Assembly: GCA_030867875.1 (NCBI GenBank)
Contig: JAOWCC010001368.1
Span: 310,001 to 374,000 of the forward strand
Reading direction: 5' to 3'
Length of the DNA stretch: 64,000 nt
Source: Actinernus sp. WN-2022
Taxonomy: Eukaryota > Cnidaria > Anthozoa > Actiniaria > Actinernidae
This document shows, piece after piece, positions 38,398-49,897 of the stretch (its first letter is position 1; each line of letters begins with the position of its first letter). The notes below the pieces were generated by a model. It was not told where the DNA came from. It was given only the letters and a program-made list of their open reading frames with translations, and searched no databases. The position numbers were made by a program, and so were the translations under genes.

Positions 38398-39124
38398 TGC
38401 ACTTATGGGCCACCGTAGGGAAGGGCGGCGTGGTTGGAAGAACATATTCTTATATCCCATCTATGGGAACGCCCCCAAATTCTACCTACTCAGAAATGAC
38501 ATAAGCCGTAAGATAAAACCGAGTACTGCGGACTATCAATTACCACATACAATATTGCGAAATGCCTCGACATAAATCACATTATGCTTTGACATCATGT
38601 TTGTTTTTATATCGAGCCATTTGCTTATAATGAAAAGATCGAGAGCTCTGTGTGTCGTCGTACTCATTTGCTGAAGAAAGATAATAAGAGAATGATACCC
38701 AGTCTCAGTTTGGAGTAAATTTCTCCACTATTGTGACGATTTTATTTAAACCTCATTCCAACGATAGTAATGTCTGTAAATGAACAATTTCTTCAGCAAA
38801 GGTGGGGAAAACCCGCCACAAGTATGTGGCAACCCTACCAAGACGATAGCAGAGCTCGCGATCAGAATGCTTCGCACAAGTGCTATTTATAAAGTTAAGT
38901 AGTTGAAAATTGTTTAGCATAAATCATATAAATTAACAGTAATAAACAGAGGTCATAAACAGATACACATAAATTATATACAGATCAGGCACGTTTTCAC
39001 AAAAGGAGCCTTAGAATCTAAGACAGAGGGGGGACACCTTATGTATTTTTGTCCATTACCCAGCATGCAATTGGAGGTGGGTACAGGAAATCGTGGTGGA
39101 GAGAAATGCAGTGACAAGAATAGC
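38398..39124. other. Non-coding stretch with one isolated repeat end
   Basis: No gene seen. At about 38,987-39,025 there is a sequence (CAGGCACGTTTTCACAAAAG and on through TCTAAGAC) nearly identical to the left arm of the hairpin at 44,992-45,053, so it is probably one end of the same element family with its partner lost or diverged. Confidence 0.5.
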
Positions 39125-39240
39125 GTGGTTCACAGTCGCTTGGTGTGTTTTGTGCAAACAAACCTGGTGGTTGGAAAGATTAAATAAGGTACTGTAACGG
39201 CTGAGTGCTGATTTTGTGTTTGCTCTTGATTTCAAGTGCG
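39125..39240. repeat. Dispersed repeat, copy A
   Basis: About 115 bp, including GGTTCACAGTCGCTTG, GTGTTTTGTGCAAACAAAC and GATTAAATAAGGTACTGTAA, closely match 55,303-55,432. Weaker similarity continues downstream (GTCTAGATCTGATGCAATATT near 39,437 versus 56,011), suggesting two copies of one longer, partly deleted element. Confidence 0.65.
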
Positions 39241-39519
39241 AATGGGAAGGATGTTTTGAGCTCCTTAAAATTCGATTTTCAGCTCCTCAAAATTCGTAAA
39301 AATTGAAGAAACAAAACGATCGCCAAAATATATGAGCTTTTCTCCATAGTGAAAGAGTCAAGCGATCCCTGTTATAGTTCTGACTTTAAAGCCATTCATC
39401 CCTTCACATAATATCGCCACATCGTCTTTCCAGCATGTCTAGATCTGATGCAATATTTGTTTCTCATATCAGTCTTGTGCGACTGATATTTACAGGCTCG
39501 GACCCGAAAGAGTTAATTA

Positions 39520-39780
39520 AGTTTTTGTGTTAAAGCGGGTATTCGCACCCAGACATCAAATAGGGAGGGTGAGGGAATAGGGATGAGAGAAGGGGGTAGA
39601 GGGGGTAAAAATTATCACAGTTGTACATGTAGTTTTGTTTTTGTGTCAGTGTGGGTATTCGCACAGGAAGGGTGGGGGTGAAGGAATAGGGATGAGAGAG
39701 AAGGGGTAGAGAGGGTAAAATTGTGTCAGTGGTTGTTTTTGTGTTTAAGTGTCGGTATCGTTTGGGTGTCAAGGGGGTGG
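39520..39780. repeat. G-rich ~200-bp tandem repeat, unit 1
   Basis: The unit contains AAAGCGGGTATTCGCACCC, then GGGAGGGTGAGGGAATA, then a related half-unit with CAGTGTGGGTATTCGCACAG. The same unit recurs at 41,068 and 41,266, so this is the left part of a tandem array now separated from the rest by a LINE insertion. Confidence 0.75.
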
Positions 39781-40017
39781 GTGAAGCGATGGGGGGTGTG
39801 TGAAAATATCACAAATAGGATTCGGTAGGATCTGGTAAATGGTTGTAGGGATATTTGTGGGTATTAGTAATAAAAAAACATCAGACTGGGGTCTGATGTG
39901 TGTATATGTGTATACATACGGATGCAAACATGTACAGTCACACTGACATGTGAATTATGTCAAGCCAGCAAAAATAAACGTGAATACAAATATATAAACA
40001 CACATAGATAAAAAGTG

Positions 40018-40950
40018 TATACATACATACATACATACATAAACTTTATTTCAACTCGAATTTTCAGAGTAGCAAATACATGCTAATATCTTCGAGAAAA
40101 CTACTGTTACTAATACTAATACTATTGTTATATTACTAATACTAAAAATATTTACAATGAAACCTAGAAATTATTAACAAATAGACATTACTGTAAAATT
40201 AGATTAGATTGTATTTACGGATTTCTCTCTTAAAATCAGTGATAGTTGTTAAAGATCGAAGATTATCAGGTAGGGAGTTCCAGAATTTTGCAGTCGAATA
40301 TTTGAAAGAGTGCAGGCCATAAGTTGTTGTTTGAGGTTTAGGTAGGTTCAAAATATCAGTGCCTCTTAAGGAATAGATTACAGATCTTAGAGTAAACATA
40401 TCTTTTAGGTAGCCTGGATAGTTTGAAAATTTCATAGATTTAAAAAGTATAATTAGCATATTCTGTATTCTTCTATTATATAGTGAAGGTGTTTTAGCTT
40501 TATATAATAGCTGGTTGTAGTTAGAATTCCTGTCATCGAACATAAATCTCAGAATACGCTTATTTAAGACTTCTAATTTATCAGTGTTTCTACAACTACA
40601 AAAATGCCAAACCGTGGAACAATAATGGAAGTGCGGTAGGATAAATGCCTTATATAGGCGAAGCAATGTACTTTTAGAAATAAGCTTGCGAAATCTAATC
40701 ATCACATTAAATTGATTATTAACCTTTTTACAAATTGAGGTTATGTGATCGTCAAAGCTAAGCTCATTATCTATGGTCATGCCAAGCAAGTCTATCGAAC
40801 GTTTGACCGGAAAAGAGAATTCATGGTCAGTCTTGCCCAGCACCATAGCTTGATGTTTTGTGGGATTTACAATCATACCGTTGTCATTATACCAATTATT
40901 CGCAATGCTAACATCGTTCTGTATGCGTCTATACCTGAACGTAAAGATAT
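40018..40950 (-). mobile_element. 5'-truncated CR1/L2-like LINE 3' end
   Basis: A minus-strand fragment encodes the C-terminal part of a non-LTR reverse transcriptase and ends in an AATAAA-type signal (TTTATT at 40,045-40,050) followed by an (ATGT)n tail at 40,018-40,040, as LINEs of the CR1/L2/jockey group often do. The element is truncated at about 40,950, upstream of the catalytic YADD region. It lies between unit 1 and unit 2 of a G-rich tandem repeat and so inserted into that array. Confidence 0.8.
40199..40948 (-). pseudogene. LINE reverse transcriptase C-terminal fragment
   Basis: About 245 residues are open to a stop. Motifs typical of the thumb and C-terminal part of CR1/jockey-type reverse transcriptases are visible: NNWYNDNGMIVNPTKHQ near the start, FLGM-like LLGMTIDNELSFDDHI, YKAFILPHFHYCSTVW in the middle, and FWNSLPDNLR followed by FKREIRKY at the end. 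The palm motifs and endonuclease are missing. The first 17 or so residues of the open frame derive from flanking CATA-rich DNA and are not part of the element. The reading frame is intact, so insertion may be fairly recent, but the fragment cannot be autonomous. Confidence 0.8.
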
Positions 40951-41067
40951 TTACATACATACATGTACATGTAAAAGTATGGATGTGTATCAACATAGAT
41001 GGTGCTCGGATTGGGGTTTGATGTCTAGGGATCTAGGAGATCTTGAATAGCTTTCCCCGTATTGTGA

Positions 41068-41575
41068 TTAAGTTTTTGTGTTAAAGCGGGTATTCGCACC
41101 CAGACATCAAATAGGGAGGGTGAGGGAATATGGATGAGAGAAGGGGCTAGAGGGGGTAAAAATTATCACAGTTGTACATGTAGTTTTGTTTTTGTGTCAG
41201 TGTGGGTATTCGCACAGGAAGGGTGGGGGTGAAGGAATAGGGATGAGAGAAGGGGGTAGAGAGTTTTTGTGTTTTTGTGTTAGAGCGGGTATTCGCACCA
41301 AGACATCAAATAGGGAGGGTGAGGGAATAGTGATGAGAGAGGGGGGTAGAGGGGGTAACAATTATCACAGTTGTACATGTAGTTTTGTTTTTGTGTCAGT
41401 GTGGGTATTCGCACAGGAAGGGTGGGGGTGAAGGAATAGGGATGAGAGAAGGGGGTAGAGAGGGTGAAATTGTGACAGTTGTTGTTTTGTGTTCAAGCGC
41501 CGGTATTGATATCCGGACGTCAAGCAGGAAGTGTGAGGGAATGGGGATAAGAGAGGAGGGTGGAGGGTAATATTG
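41068..41575. repeat. G-rich ~200-bp tandem repeat, units 2 onward
   Basis: Units start at about 41,068 and 41,266 with near-identical AAAGCGGGTATTCGCACC (GAGCGGG in the second) and AGGGTGGGGGTGAAGGAATA half-units, decaying at about 41,500-41,570. Open frames rich in Gly, Arg and Glu across it (HRKGGGEGIGMREGG) are repeat by-products. Confidence 0.75.
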
Positions 41576-41579
41576 TTGA

Positions 41580-44500
41580 AGAAACCATAGGTGGAAGACT
41601 ATGTGGAAAATTGAGGCATGGTAGAAATTAAGGGATAAGTGGATTGAAAAAATGCAATAAATGATTGTGAAAGGAGTAAAATATGTTTTTGTATAAAGGA
41701 AGGAGTAGTATCAAGAAGCGGAAGGACTGGATATCCCAGGACAGGGTGAACACTGGGTACACTGTGTGAATTATGAATAACATAATTGGTAGAGAAAACA
41801 CACTGAGTGAGCCTGGACTAAAGGAAAAGCCATGAAAATGAGGAAATTGACGGAGGAGAAGCATGGAAGCAGTGAGCCCGGAGGAAAAATAGATAACTAA
41901 TTAAATGAAAGCAGTGTATCTTGGTGTTATTGAAAACAGGGTAATAAGTGGAAAAAATATATAAATAAAGATAAAATTTGTAGGTAACACAGAGGAAAAA
42001 ATAATGAATAAAGTGACATTTATGATCAAAGGTAAATGTATAGTTGGACATGTAAAGTGGAAATGTATCCGTAGTATAACAGAAGGGGAGAATAAACCAA
42101 TGAGGGGTTGCCTAGGCCTGGGGAGAGGAGGAGCTTTGATTGTTGTGGAGGAATGTGGGAATTGAGAAATGCCAAATATAAGGGACGGGCCGGTTACGGG
42201 ATTGCTCAATATGTAAAGTCGTACTTATGTGGGAGAATATAAGGGAATAAATCGGAAGAAAACGGTCATATATAACGTAGATGAAAGCGGAATGAAAGGA
42301 GTGGGGAGGGCAAACTATGTGTAATTAGTTCGGGGTCGTAAAATGACGAAAAATGACGAAAACCAAGAGTGTGAACTGGGAAGGGGGCATGAATATAATA
42401 TAATAAATAGATACATAAATAAATAGATAACGAAGATATTGATAGCTAAGGGGATGGGGACCCGAGTGAGCTCATAGGGGATAGAGCAAGTCCAATGTGA
42501 GTCGACCATATCCTGTATAGCAATCTCTTCAGGGGCGGGATGCTATACAGAAAACACTGCAGCTTGGAGGGGAAGCCGAGTAAACTGAGGGAATATGTAT
42601 AATGAACCGAGGGGAGTAGTAGAGGGGAGGAAGGGGGATGGGTAGAACGGAAAAAGTGCCGTGGAGAGGATTGCTGCAGGGTTTAACGTGTTTCGAAATG
42701 CTTATAGACCGGTCTTGAGCATTCTCGCCCGACACGTGATAGAGTGGGCATTGGACTGCTCGTTCTGACAACTAAGCGCGGGACCGACAAGAAGAAAAAC
42801 AACAAATATGGTTACCTGGAGGCTGGTAAGGGGCGAAGAGTCCCAGGGATTTGGCCAGTGTTCTGGTTGCGTTTTTTGCCTTGGCGTTAAACATTTCTGT
42901 AGCTGTCGACGTTCAGCGGAGAAAGGGAAGGAATTTCGCGGTGAGGGCAAATAAAACTAGCACATATTGATGTGTGATTGGACGTTAAATTGTGAGGGTG
43001 TGATGAATGTGACAGTTCTCACTGCGTTAAAGACCAGATCGAGAGGGTGCGGGGGCGAAGGCGGGGCACAAAGCGGCAAAACGGTATACTCCGCTGGCCA
43101 AAAGAACGAAGGCTCTGCTATGAAATACAAATAACCGAGGGCGATAACTTTTGTGGTAAATAATTTTGTAACTTGGTGAACTCAAAGAGAATTACAAATA
43201 AAGAAAACTGAAACCTGTAAAAGTCTTAGGCTAATCTTTTGAGTAGTGATCTTATTTTTTGACAAAACAGTTCACTTCAAGCAGAAATCACGGTATGTGC
43301 CTGTTGTTTCATTTCAGTTTACGCGGGAAACTGGGGGCGGCCGCACGCCGACAAGAAATAGCAAATACGAATGCGCGTGACGTTTTATCGCGGTGTGCGG
43401 TTGCGGCGAAGGGTTGTCCGAGTGAACTCTACACGGGTTGCCTGTGGTAGATCGTGGGGGCCTGGAACGGTTTCAAGAGCGACGGCCATCTTGTAAATTG
43501 AAAGGAAGAAATACGACGGGTTCTCCAAGTTAGTATTTACATCTCCTGGGAGAGATGACGCCACAAAAAGTCGAGTATGGTTAAGTGGTAATGCGCCGGG
43601 AGACGAACTCCTATGGTATGTAGTGTGGTTTATTGTTGTATAGTACGTAGGTACATGTACTTCACTACTGGTGTATTGGGGTTTAGGTGCATAGTATGTG
43701 TGTGGAAATGCTGCCAAAATGAGGCCGGTGTGTGTAATGAAAACATAGGAGCTGGTGGCCCTGAGCAAAAAAATTGAGGGAATTGGATGTATCTTTATTA
43801 GACTATTCTAGATAGACTGATTTATAAATTAATTTGACTATAACTGCAATGGTTGGTGTGGAAAATGTGTAGATGTAGTAAATGATATGTACCAATATAC
43901 CCACCCCACGATCCCGGGTATACTGATGTATCTATGGATTAAATTGTAATTGTAATGGTAGGTAATGTGGAATTAATGTATATGTGGTATATTTTGGTCT
44001 AGACTGTGGCAGCATGTGAGGACAAAAGTCGGAAATGAATCAAGCAATTGATAGAAGTTAGTGTCCATAAAAAGGCGGTAGGTAAAAAAGCTGAGACTGG
44101 CTATGATAATATTTACATTTAATGGGAGAAGAAGGGGGGCTTATTGACAAAATAGGGTGTAAGGGGGGGGGGGGGGGTATTGCTGGCTCGGGATGGACAC
44201 CTGACTAATCGGATACTGGTATTGGCCTGTCACCCTGTGGAAAATGCAAAAGTGGATGGGGATTGATGGTGATAAGATTGCCCTAGCCCTCGCGGTGTCA
44301 TGGATGTCCGTGTGTTAGTGGTGGCCGTGTGTGGAGATAAGTGTGTACACACACACACACATATGGTATAATAGTATGTGTGTGTGTGCTGACGTGTGTG
44401 GGGGGCGAGAAATTGAGTCAATAGTAGAAGGAAAAACATTTATTGGTGGCTAGTGGGTAACTGGGAATACACATAGATTCTGTGGAGATGTAAGTGGGGT

Positions 44501-44580
44501 ACCATGCCCTTGGTGAGCTAAATGTTTATTGTAGTGATAGTTGGGTGGGTGATAATAAATATGGTCTACATATAGTTGGT
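41580..44580. other. Gene-free purine-rich then GT-rich stretch
   Basis: From about 41,580 to 42,960 the plus strand is strikingly G+A rich; from about 43,600 it becomes G+T rich, with a 15-base G run at 44,163-44,177 and a (CA)n/(GT)n patch at 44,344-44,400. Only short unconvincing open frames are present. A minus-strand ATG in good context lies near 43,486 but its 34-codon frame has no support. No gene called. Confidence 0.5.
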
Positions 44581-44597
44581 TTCCGTAGCCATGTGGC

Positions 44598-44633
44598 TAG
44601 GGTTTAGGTTAGGTTAGGGTTAGGTTAGGTTAG
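44598..44633. repeat. Telomere-like TTAGGG/TTAGG run
   Basis: A 36-bp run of CTAGGGTTTAGG, TTAGG and TTAGGG units. It is mirrored in opposite orientation at 44,841-44,863 (CTAACCTAACCCTAACCTC). Both are short and degenerate, so this is an interstitial telomere-like sequence rather than a telomere. Confidence 0.7.
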
Positions 44634-44820
44634 CGTATAATGAATCAGATGTATACTGGTCATTATACAGTCCGTATACACCAAGATCAGTACACCTCAG
44701 TATACCGGTCCGTATACGGTAATTCGTACACAGCGTATAATGAATCAGATGTATACTGGTCATTATACAGTCCGTATACATCAAGATCAGTATACGTCAG
44801 TATATCGGTCCGTACACAAG
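44634..44820. repeat. Two-copy 100-bp tandem duplication
   Basis: GCGTATAATGAATCAGATG and the following TATACTGGTCATTATACAGT occur twice exactly 100 bp apart (44,634 and 44,734), with a few substitutions. Each unit is full of short GTATAC palindromes. The pair lies between the two inverted telomere-like runs. Confidence 0.8.
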
Positions 44821-44991
44821 GTGTATACGGACTTAGGTTTTTCTAACCTAACCCTAACCTCTAGCTCTCAAATAAAGAAATTATGGGATAGATCTCACAC
44901 AAGTAAATTATGGAGTAGAAAGGCCAGAAAAGTCTTAACTGTCATTTGCCCTAGGCAAAACACGAGTTACTGGCTTTTAAAGCTAAAGGCT

Positions 44992-45053
44992 CAGGCATGT
45001 TTTCACAAAAGGAGCCTTAGAACCTAAGACCCCCTTTTGTGAAAACATGCCTG
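44992..45053. mobile_element. Perfect-stem hairpin, probable deleted MITE
   Basis: Bases 44,992-45,012 are the exact reverse complement of 45,033-45,053, giving a 21-bp perfect stem, and CTTAG/CTAAG adds an inner 5-bp stem in the loop. A closely similar left arm occurs alone at about 38,987. The simplest reading is a MITE whose interior has been almost entirely lost. Confidence 0.65.
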
Positions 45054-45074
45054 ATATACTAACATTAACAGTGC

Positions 45075-45335
45075 GGTAGAGAGGTTACAGTAGCAGCCCA
45101 AGTCTGACTTACCGCATTGTCTCCACGGAGTAATCTGAACACGTATACATACTAATGAAAATATTTGTTGAACAATAATATCAGTAAAAGTCATGGGGTA
45201 GCAGCCCAGATCTGACCTACTCTATTTTCCACTGTAAAGCTAGTGGTACAACTGGTCAAACCAGTAGAAGTAATTACAAACTTAGTACAAGTCACGGAGT
45301 AGTAGCCCATGTCTGACCTACTCTATTTTTGTTAA
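45075..45335. repeat. Three diverged ~105-bp repeats
   Basis: The core TAGCAGCCCA-x-TCTGACYTAC appears at about 45,091, 45,199 and 45,300 (the last as TAGTAGCCCATGTCTGACC), followed in the last two by CTCTATTTT. Spacing is 108 and 101 bp. No gene is associated. Confidence 0.6.
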
Positions 45336-45339
45336 CGCT

Positions 45340-46090
45340 GTGTACCTAACCACATTCCAACTAGGGACAGATAAACTCAGTTTAATTAAACAGATTTAGT
45401 TAGTGTGAATGGCCATGGGGTATAAGATATTTTCGAAAAAGTATTGGAGACAATATATGTGCTGTGAAGCATCAAAACCTGTTCCGTGACATATACAACT
45501 AATAAAACCTGTTCCGTGGCATAAACGTATTCCTGCTAAGAGCAACATGCTGCATCAAAATATTCATGTAGAGAACTAAATAGGATTTGTGGCAGGTTAT
45601 TTCTTTAATTTTAAAGAGAAATCAATTTAGTAAATGTGTGATTTGAAATTGCAACTGAAGATAAAAGTCCCCCATTAAAAGACACATTATCAGTTGTTAA
45701 AAAAATGGTACTGCTAGTCTTTAAATCCATTAGTTACAGTCGAACATGCGGTGCAGTATAAATGCTGATTGGCAGTGGTTACGATGGCTTAGGAAAATTG
45801 CACTTGGAAAAGCTGTCGTAAGTCGACCTTTGCTATTTTTTCTCGGATCAAATCTGTCCAACGAGTGAAGTAATCTTGTCTAATTGGAAGATAAGTACTG
45901 CCGTGTCGAGCATCTCACCCGTCAGACAGATCAGCAGTAACAGGTGCAGGCCACATTCGTCATGTCAGACAGACCAGATCGAGGACTGCGCTGCATCTTA
46001 TACAATCGGTTTCCGGCTCTCTTCTGGACGTGGGTAACGAGGGCAAAGACTCAGTTGCCATCGCGATATATTCGGTAGAATCATAAGGCT
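45340..46090. other. Non-coding stretch
   Basis: AT-rich sequence with a short direct repeat of AAAACCTGTTCCGTG (about 45,475 and 45,506). No gene or RNA seen. Confidence 0.45.
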
Positions 46091-46099
46091 GATTAGACA

Positions 46100-47370
46100 C
46101 GGCACTCATGGAATCTACATTTCAATGGTTAAAACTATTTACAAAATGTTCCAAGAGCTTACTGGTACCTCAACGATTCAAGTGCAAACTTCCCCTATTT
46201 AGACTGTTTAGATCAGCCTGTGTGATGTTTTCATGTCGAATGATCTTCCGACCATCTTGGTGGCACAGCCTTCTGAGGTGTTTGTTTACTTTTGTCACTT
46301 GTCAACTAAGGGAATCTCGTCTGGCTGTTATTTCCGAGATGGTTCGGCGATTAAATCTGGCTCTGAGTGTTTCAGGTCATTAGTTCCAACGTGAAGTATG
46401 ATTTGTACGGGTGATCTCTCCAACAAAGGCCGCAAGTAGTGTTTCATGTAACTGGTAGTGGCGCCGGAAAAAGGTTTCAAATTGACGCGACATCCTACTT
46501 CTTTCCCAATCTTAGATCCATGTACGAAGTTGATAATCGAATCCCCAGCTATAAGTGTGACCGTCGAGGTGTTCCGTGACTTTGCGTGTTAGTAGGTGTT
46601 TGAGATCGAGACGCATTTTGCTCTTGAGGCTCATCGATATTATCACGAGTATAACGATCACTAGAAGATCGATTTCTGTTGCCTTGGAGATTACCATTGG
46701 AGTTTCTTGGCTGTGAGGAGGCCGATTTCGACTGTTGGGATTGTTTTCCGTTTTTGCGGCGCTTGGAGCTTTTTGTTGTGGCAGTAGTCCAAGGTCGTTT
46801 TGATTGCTGGCAGTCGGACACCAGGGAATCGGTGGGAAGTTTGATTGTTTGTGTAGTTCCTTGATGCTTAGTACTTCTTTCCTCAAATCATCAATCAAGG
46901 AATTAGAATGCTTATAATAAGAACAAGATTTAGCCCCAAAGCCTGCATCAGAAGAGTCATCGGATTGATCAAGTAAATTGACCACTTCAGGATTATGATC
47001 TGCTGGATCGTTGACTTTCGAATTTTGGCGGGATACCCGCTTGGTTTCTGCATTGTTTTTCTCCATGAGCTTCTCTACTAATACGTACTTTTTCCCGGTC
47101 TTACAAAGGCCTCTTTCGCCCAGTTCTTTCTTGAGGTCGGCAATATTAAGAGATGCAAGATCCCTACCATTTAGGGCTGATCTCAAAGCACCAGCTGCTT
47201 GAAGGTCTTCCATCATTTTCCTCCTTATTTCCAGTATGATTTGCAGACACAGAAAGATTTAGCCCTCCGTTTGATGAGATGTTACGTAGATTATGGATAC
47301 TGTAAGGATGTTGTCCTACGGAGCTGATTAGTAGATAATCGAGAGCATCAGAATCGCGTCTATCCGCCAT
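46100..47370 (-). pseudogene. Decayed LINE-type ORF1: SAP-like plus SGNH esterase
   Basis: Reading right to left, an ATG in strong context (ACAATGG, 47,370) opens MADRRDSDALDYLL. A frameshift near 47,215 leads into MMEDLQAAGALRS and a SAP-like segment, LKKELGERGLCKTGKKYVLV. A polar Ser/Asn/Gln-rich stretch follows with more frame changes. The third part carries SGNH-hydrolase blocks: LIAGDSIINF (GDS near 46,540), LHVGTNDL (near 46,380) and LHLNR (near 46,180), interrupted by stops. ORF1 proteins with an esterase domain are known from CR1-type LINEs; assigning this copy to a LINE is inference. At least three frame changes and several stops make it non-functional. An open frame on the opposite strand at 46,108-46,383 is its shadow. 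Confidence 0.62.
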
Positions 47371-47374
47371 TGTA

Positions 47375-48935
47375 ATATGCTAATATAACTGTCAGGCAAT
47401 CAGTTACAGCACGCATCTTCCCAGTGGTCTTCCTGTCATTGATTTTATCAAAGCAATAATTTAGCAGACCTTTCAATTTCCCATTTCGCATGCCACTTCT
47501 CTTATGGTAACACGTTTACTGCGATTTTGCCGTGCTAAAGGACGCGAGTTGCATTACAACCGCAAATCATCACAACACCTTACATGTCACTTTGGAAAAC
47601 AGCCAAGGCACGTAATACTATTTTACAAACATGTAGTGCCGCCAATGTGTTGATATAAGATCAGATGCCCCGCGGGCAATTAATGAACATGCTTATCTAT
47701 CTTATTAAACGGCCCAGATTAATCAATTTACAAAACCTGTTTATAATATGCATGCCATGGTGTTCATTAAAATATTCACTGTTATTCACTGGAACCATCG
47801 ATAATTCTCATTGTTTTTGTGTTTGTGTGTCATTTATGCTTCTGTTGCATATGCTCGATGAACTCGGCAAGCGTCCCAGGGAACGAGCTAGCAGCTCTTT
47901 ATTCCCAGCCATGTGCCGCTGCAGAGTGTGCGCAGAGTATATATTAGAACTAGAAGTAATCGTAGATTATCAAGTGCGTTCGACATATTTTTGTAAGAGA
48001 AGGACTGTGGTAACACAAAAGGCTGAAAGATTGCTGCAATGATGTGGACGGTGTAAGCAATCCTGATCAAAAATGCTTGTTTATTTTTAACAAATGTGAA
48101 AATTTTGATGTCTTGACTTATAATATTACAAGGGAATGCGTCTGGCTATAAAACTGTAATTATCTTTGTGTAACATTAAATCATTGGATGTAATGCTTAT
48201 GTGGCTATATGTATACATATGTGTTTTATATGGTTATGGCATTCATTTGAGCATTCGTAGCACATTTTGCTGTGTGGTATACAGTGTACAGCAATAATCG
48301 GAGTTAGTGTAGAACACAAATCAACCCTATATATACGTGTAGCTACGGCTATTCAGATGTGTATAAACTGCATTCCAGTTCCTAACGTTCATAGCATTCG
48401 GTGTTACCGGACAGCACAAATTATGGCCGAGTTGATTTGACTGAGTTCTCTGTTCAACGACAAAACAGACCATGTTTGACTTGATATAGTTTGGACATCA
48501 GACTTTGTCGAATGCTACAGAGATAGCACACACTTTCCTCAGGCTTTGATATATCGTGCTTGCTAACTTTTTAAACATTATTGCATTGGATTGGGAAAAT
48601 AAGACACTTTGACGTTCACATGGCGGTTTTAATTTGCACCGAGCATCGTACGCGTGTAGTCACCAGTTCCCCGGCCGTTCATGATATCGAGGCATTTTGT
48701 ATTACATCCACGAAGACGAATTGAATTTTGTTTGGCTACCGTACGCAAACGCGTCATACACAGGCACAGGGAACCCATCACCAGATTAGGTTGCGGTCTC
48801 CTTCGTCGAACGCAATTAGAACCGAGCCCTACAGTAAAACTTTAATGCTTAAATCGTGAAAGTAGCGACCCCAATATTTTCAAATGTTATTTTATGTCGA
48901 ATACTGGGAGCCGGCGCGGGATTTAAGTGTCGACA
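47375..48935. other. Non-coding stretch with one unsupported open frame
   Basis: No recognisable gene. A 125-codon plus-strand frame at 47,665-48,042 shows no domain, splice context or sensible composition and is not called. Several GTATAC-rich and TATA-like stretches occur near 48,200-48,330 without an associated gene. Confidence 0.45.
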
Positions 48936-49266
48936 GGAGCCCATTGCCAGGAGTGTCCCTATATACTATACCCGTGAGTCAGCGTATGACCGGTTTGAGC
49001 TATTTTTAGAACATGTTTCCCGGGTATTGCCTTCTGACTCAGCTGCGATCGTGCATATGCTTGCCGAAATTATCGAGATTAAGAATTATCTATTGTTCTT
49101 TGAGGTGATTTTACTAACGATGCATTGTCCTGACTATGGTTTGATTGGATTCCCAAAGTGTGGGCACGTGAACTCCCGTGAGATCCGTTCTAGATATAGC
49201 TCAATCCGGTCATACGCTGACTCACAGACCTAGTATGGGAGATGGACGCTCCTGGTAATGGGCTCC
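48936..49266. mobile_element. MITE copy 1 with ~80-bp inverted ends
   Basis: The left end GGAGCCCATTGCCAGGAG and following sequence through GTGAGTCAGCGTATGACCGG to TTCTAGA-like sequence is repeated inverted at about 49,187-49,266. The arms are about 80 bp and roughly 85-90% similar by eye. A 125-codon open frame over it (48,856-49,233) mostly translates the inverted repeat and is not a gene. A second copy lies at 49,898-50,200. Confidence 0.75.
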
Positions 49267-49589
49267 GGGTAAATGGCTCCTGGTATTCATTCACGAATTC
49301 ATTGGGATAGCTCGGCCTTAGCCTGCTTGCCGGCTCTTCCGTAATTTTTACGGCCGTTTTTCCCCGGATTGGGTCAAAATGGGGTCAGGACAAAAATGAA
49401 GTGAGGGGGAGGGGGAAGGGAGTGGAAGAAAGGAGAGCCTGCACGAATGCCATTGTTATCGGAGTATTTACCGTTCGTCCACGAACGGAAAATTCCCATT
49501 GGCTAGAATGTGACAGGTGTCAAGTTTTACATTAAGCACACACGAAACCGAATCCCGAGTGACAGATGTAGTTACATCGGTCGTATAAA

Positions 49590-49897
49590 TGCATCATCAT
49601 GCATCATAATCATGTTTGTAAGCCTGTCATCATCATCATGTTTGTAAGTTTGTCTGGAAATTAGTGTGTAAGTCGGTCTGAAAATTTGCATCAATATGTA
49701 GGCATTTTATTGACCTTGTTAATAATCTGTAAATTGGCATATGATTGACCTTATTAATAGGCTGTAAATTGGCCCTTGCATGACCTTATTAATAGTCTGT
49801 AAATTGGCACTTGAATGACCTTATTAATAGGCTGTAAATTGGCATTTGGTTGACCTTCTTAATTAATAGTTAATGTTCCAACCCAGGAGCCAACGCT
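49590..49897. repeat. 35-bp tandem repeat, about 4.5 copies
   Basis: From about 49,702 to 49,870 the unit CTGTAAATTGGCAT-x-TGACCTTATTAATAG repeats at a 35-bp period with scattered substitutions. Just upstream (49,590-49,650) is a small ATCATCATG/TGTTTGTAAG duplication. The segment lies between the two MITE copies. Confidence 0.7.

Noticed and set aside
43385..43768. Minus-strand 127-codon frame with an internal ATG in good context
   Set aside because: Composition follows the local GT-rich DNA. The inner 34-codon part starting MAVALETVPG has no donor site or homology that I can recognise.
46108..46383. Plus-strand 91-codon frame
   Set aside because: It lies opposite the SGNH-esterase relic, whose GDS, GTND and LHLN motifs explain the sequence better.
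47665..48042. Plus-strand 125-codon frame
   Set aside because: No domain, no signal or splice context, and an uneven composition; no more than expected by chance in this AT content.
48856..49233. Plus-strand 125-codon frame
   Set aside because: It covers a MITE and mostly reads through its inverted ends; it starts outside and ends inside the element.
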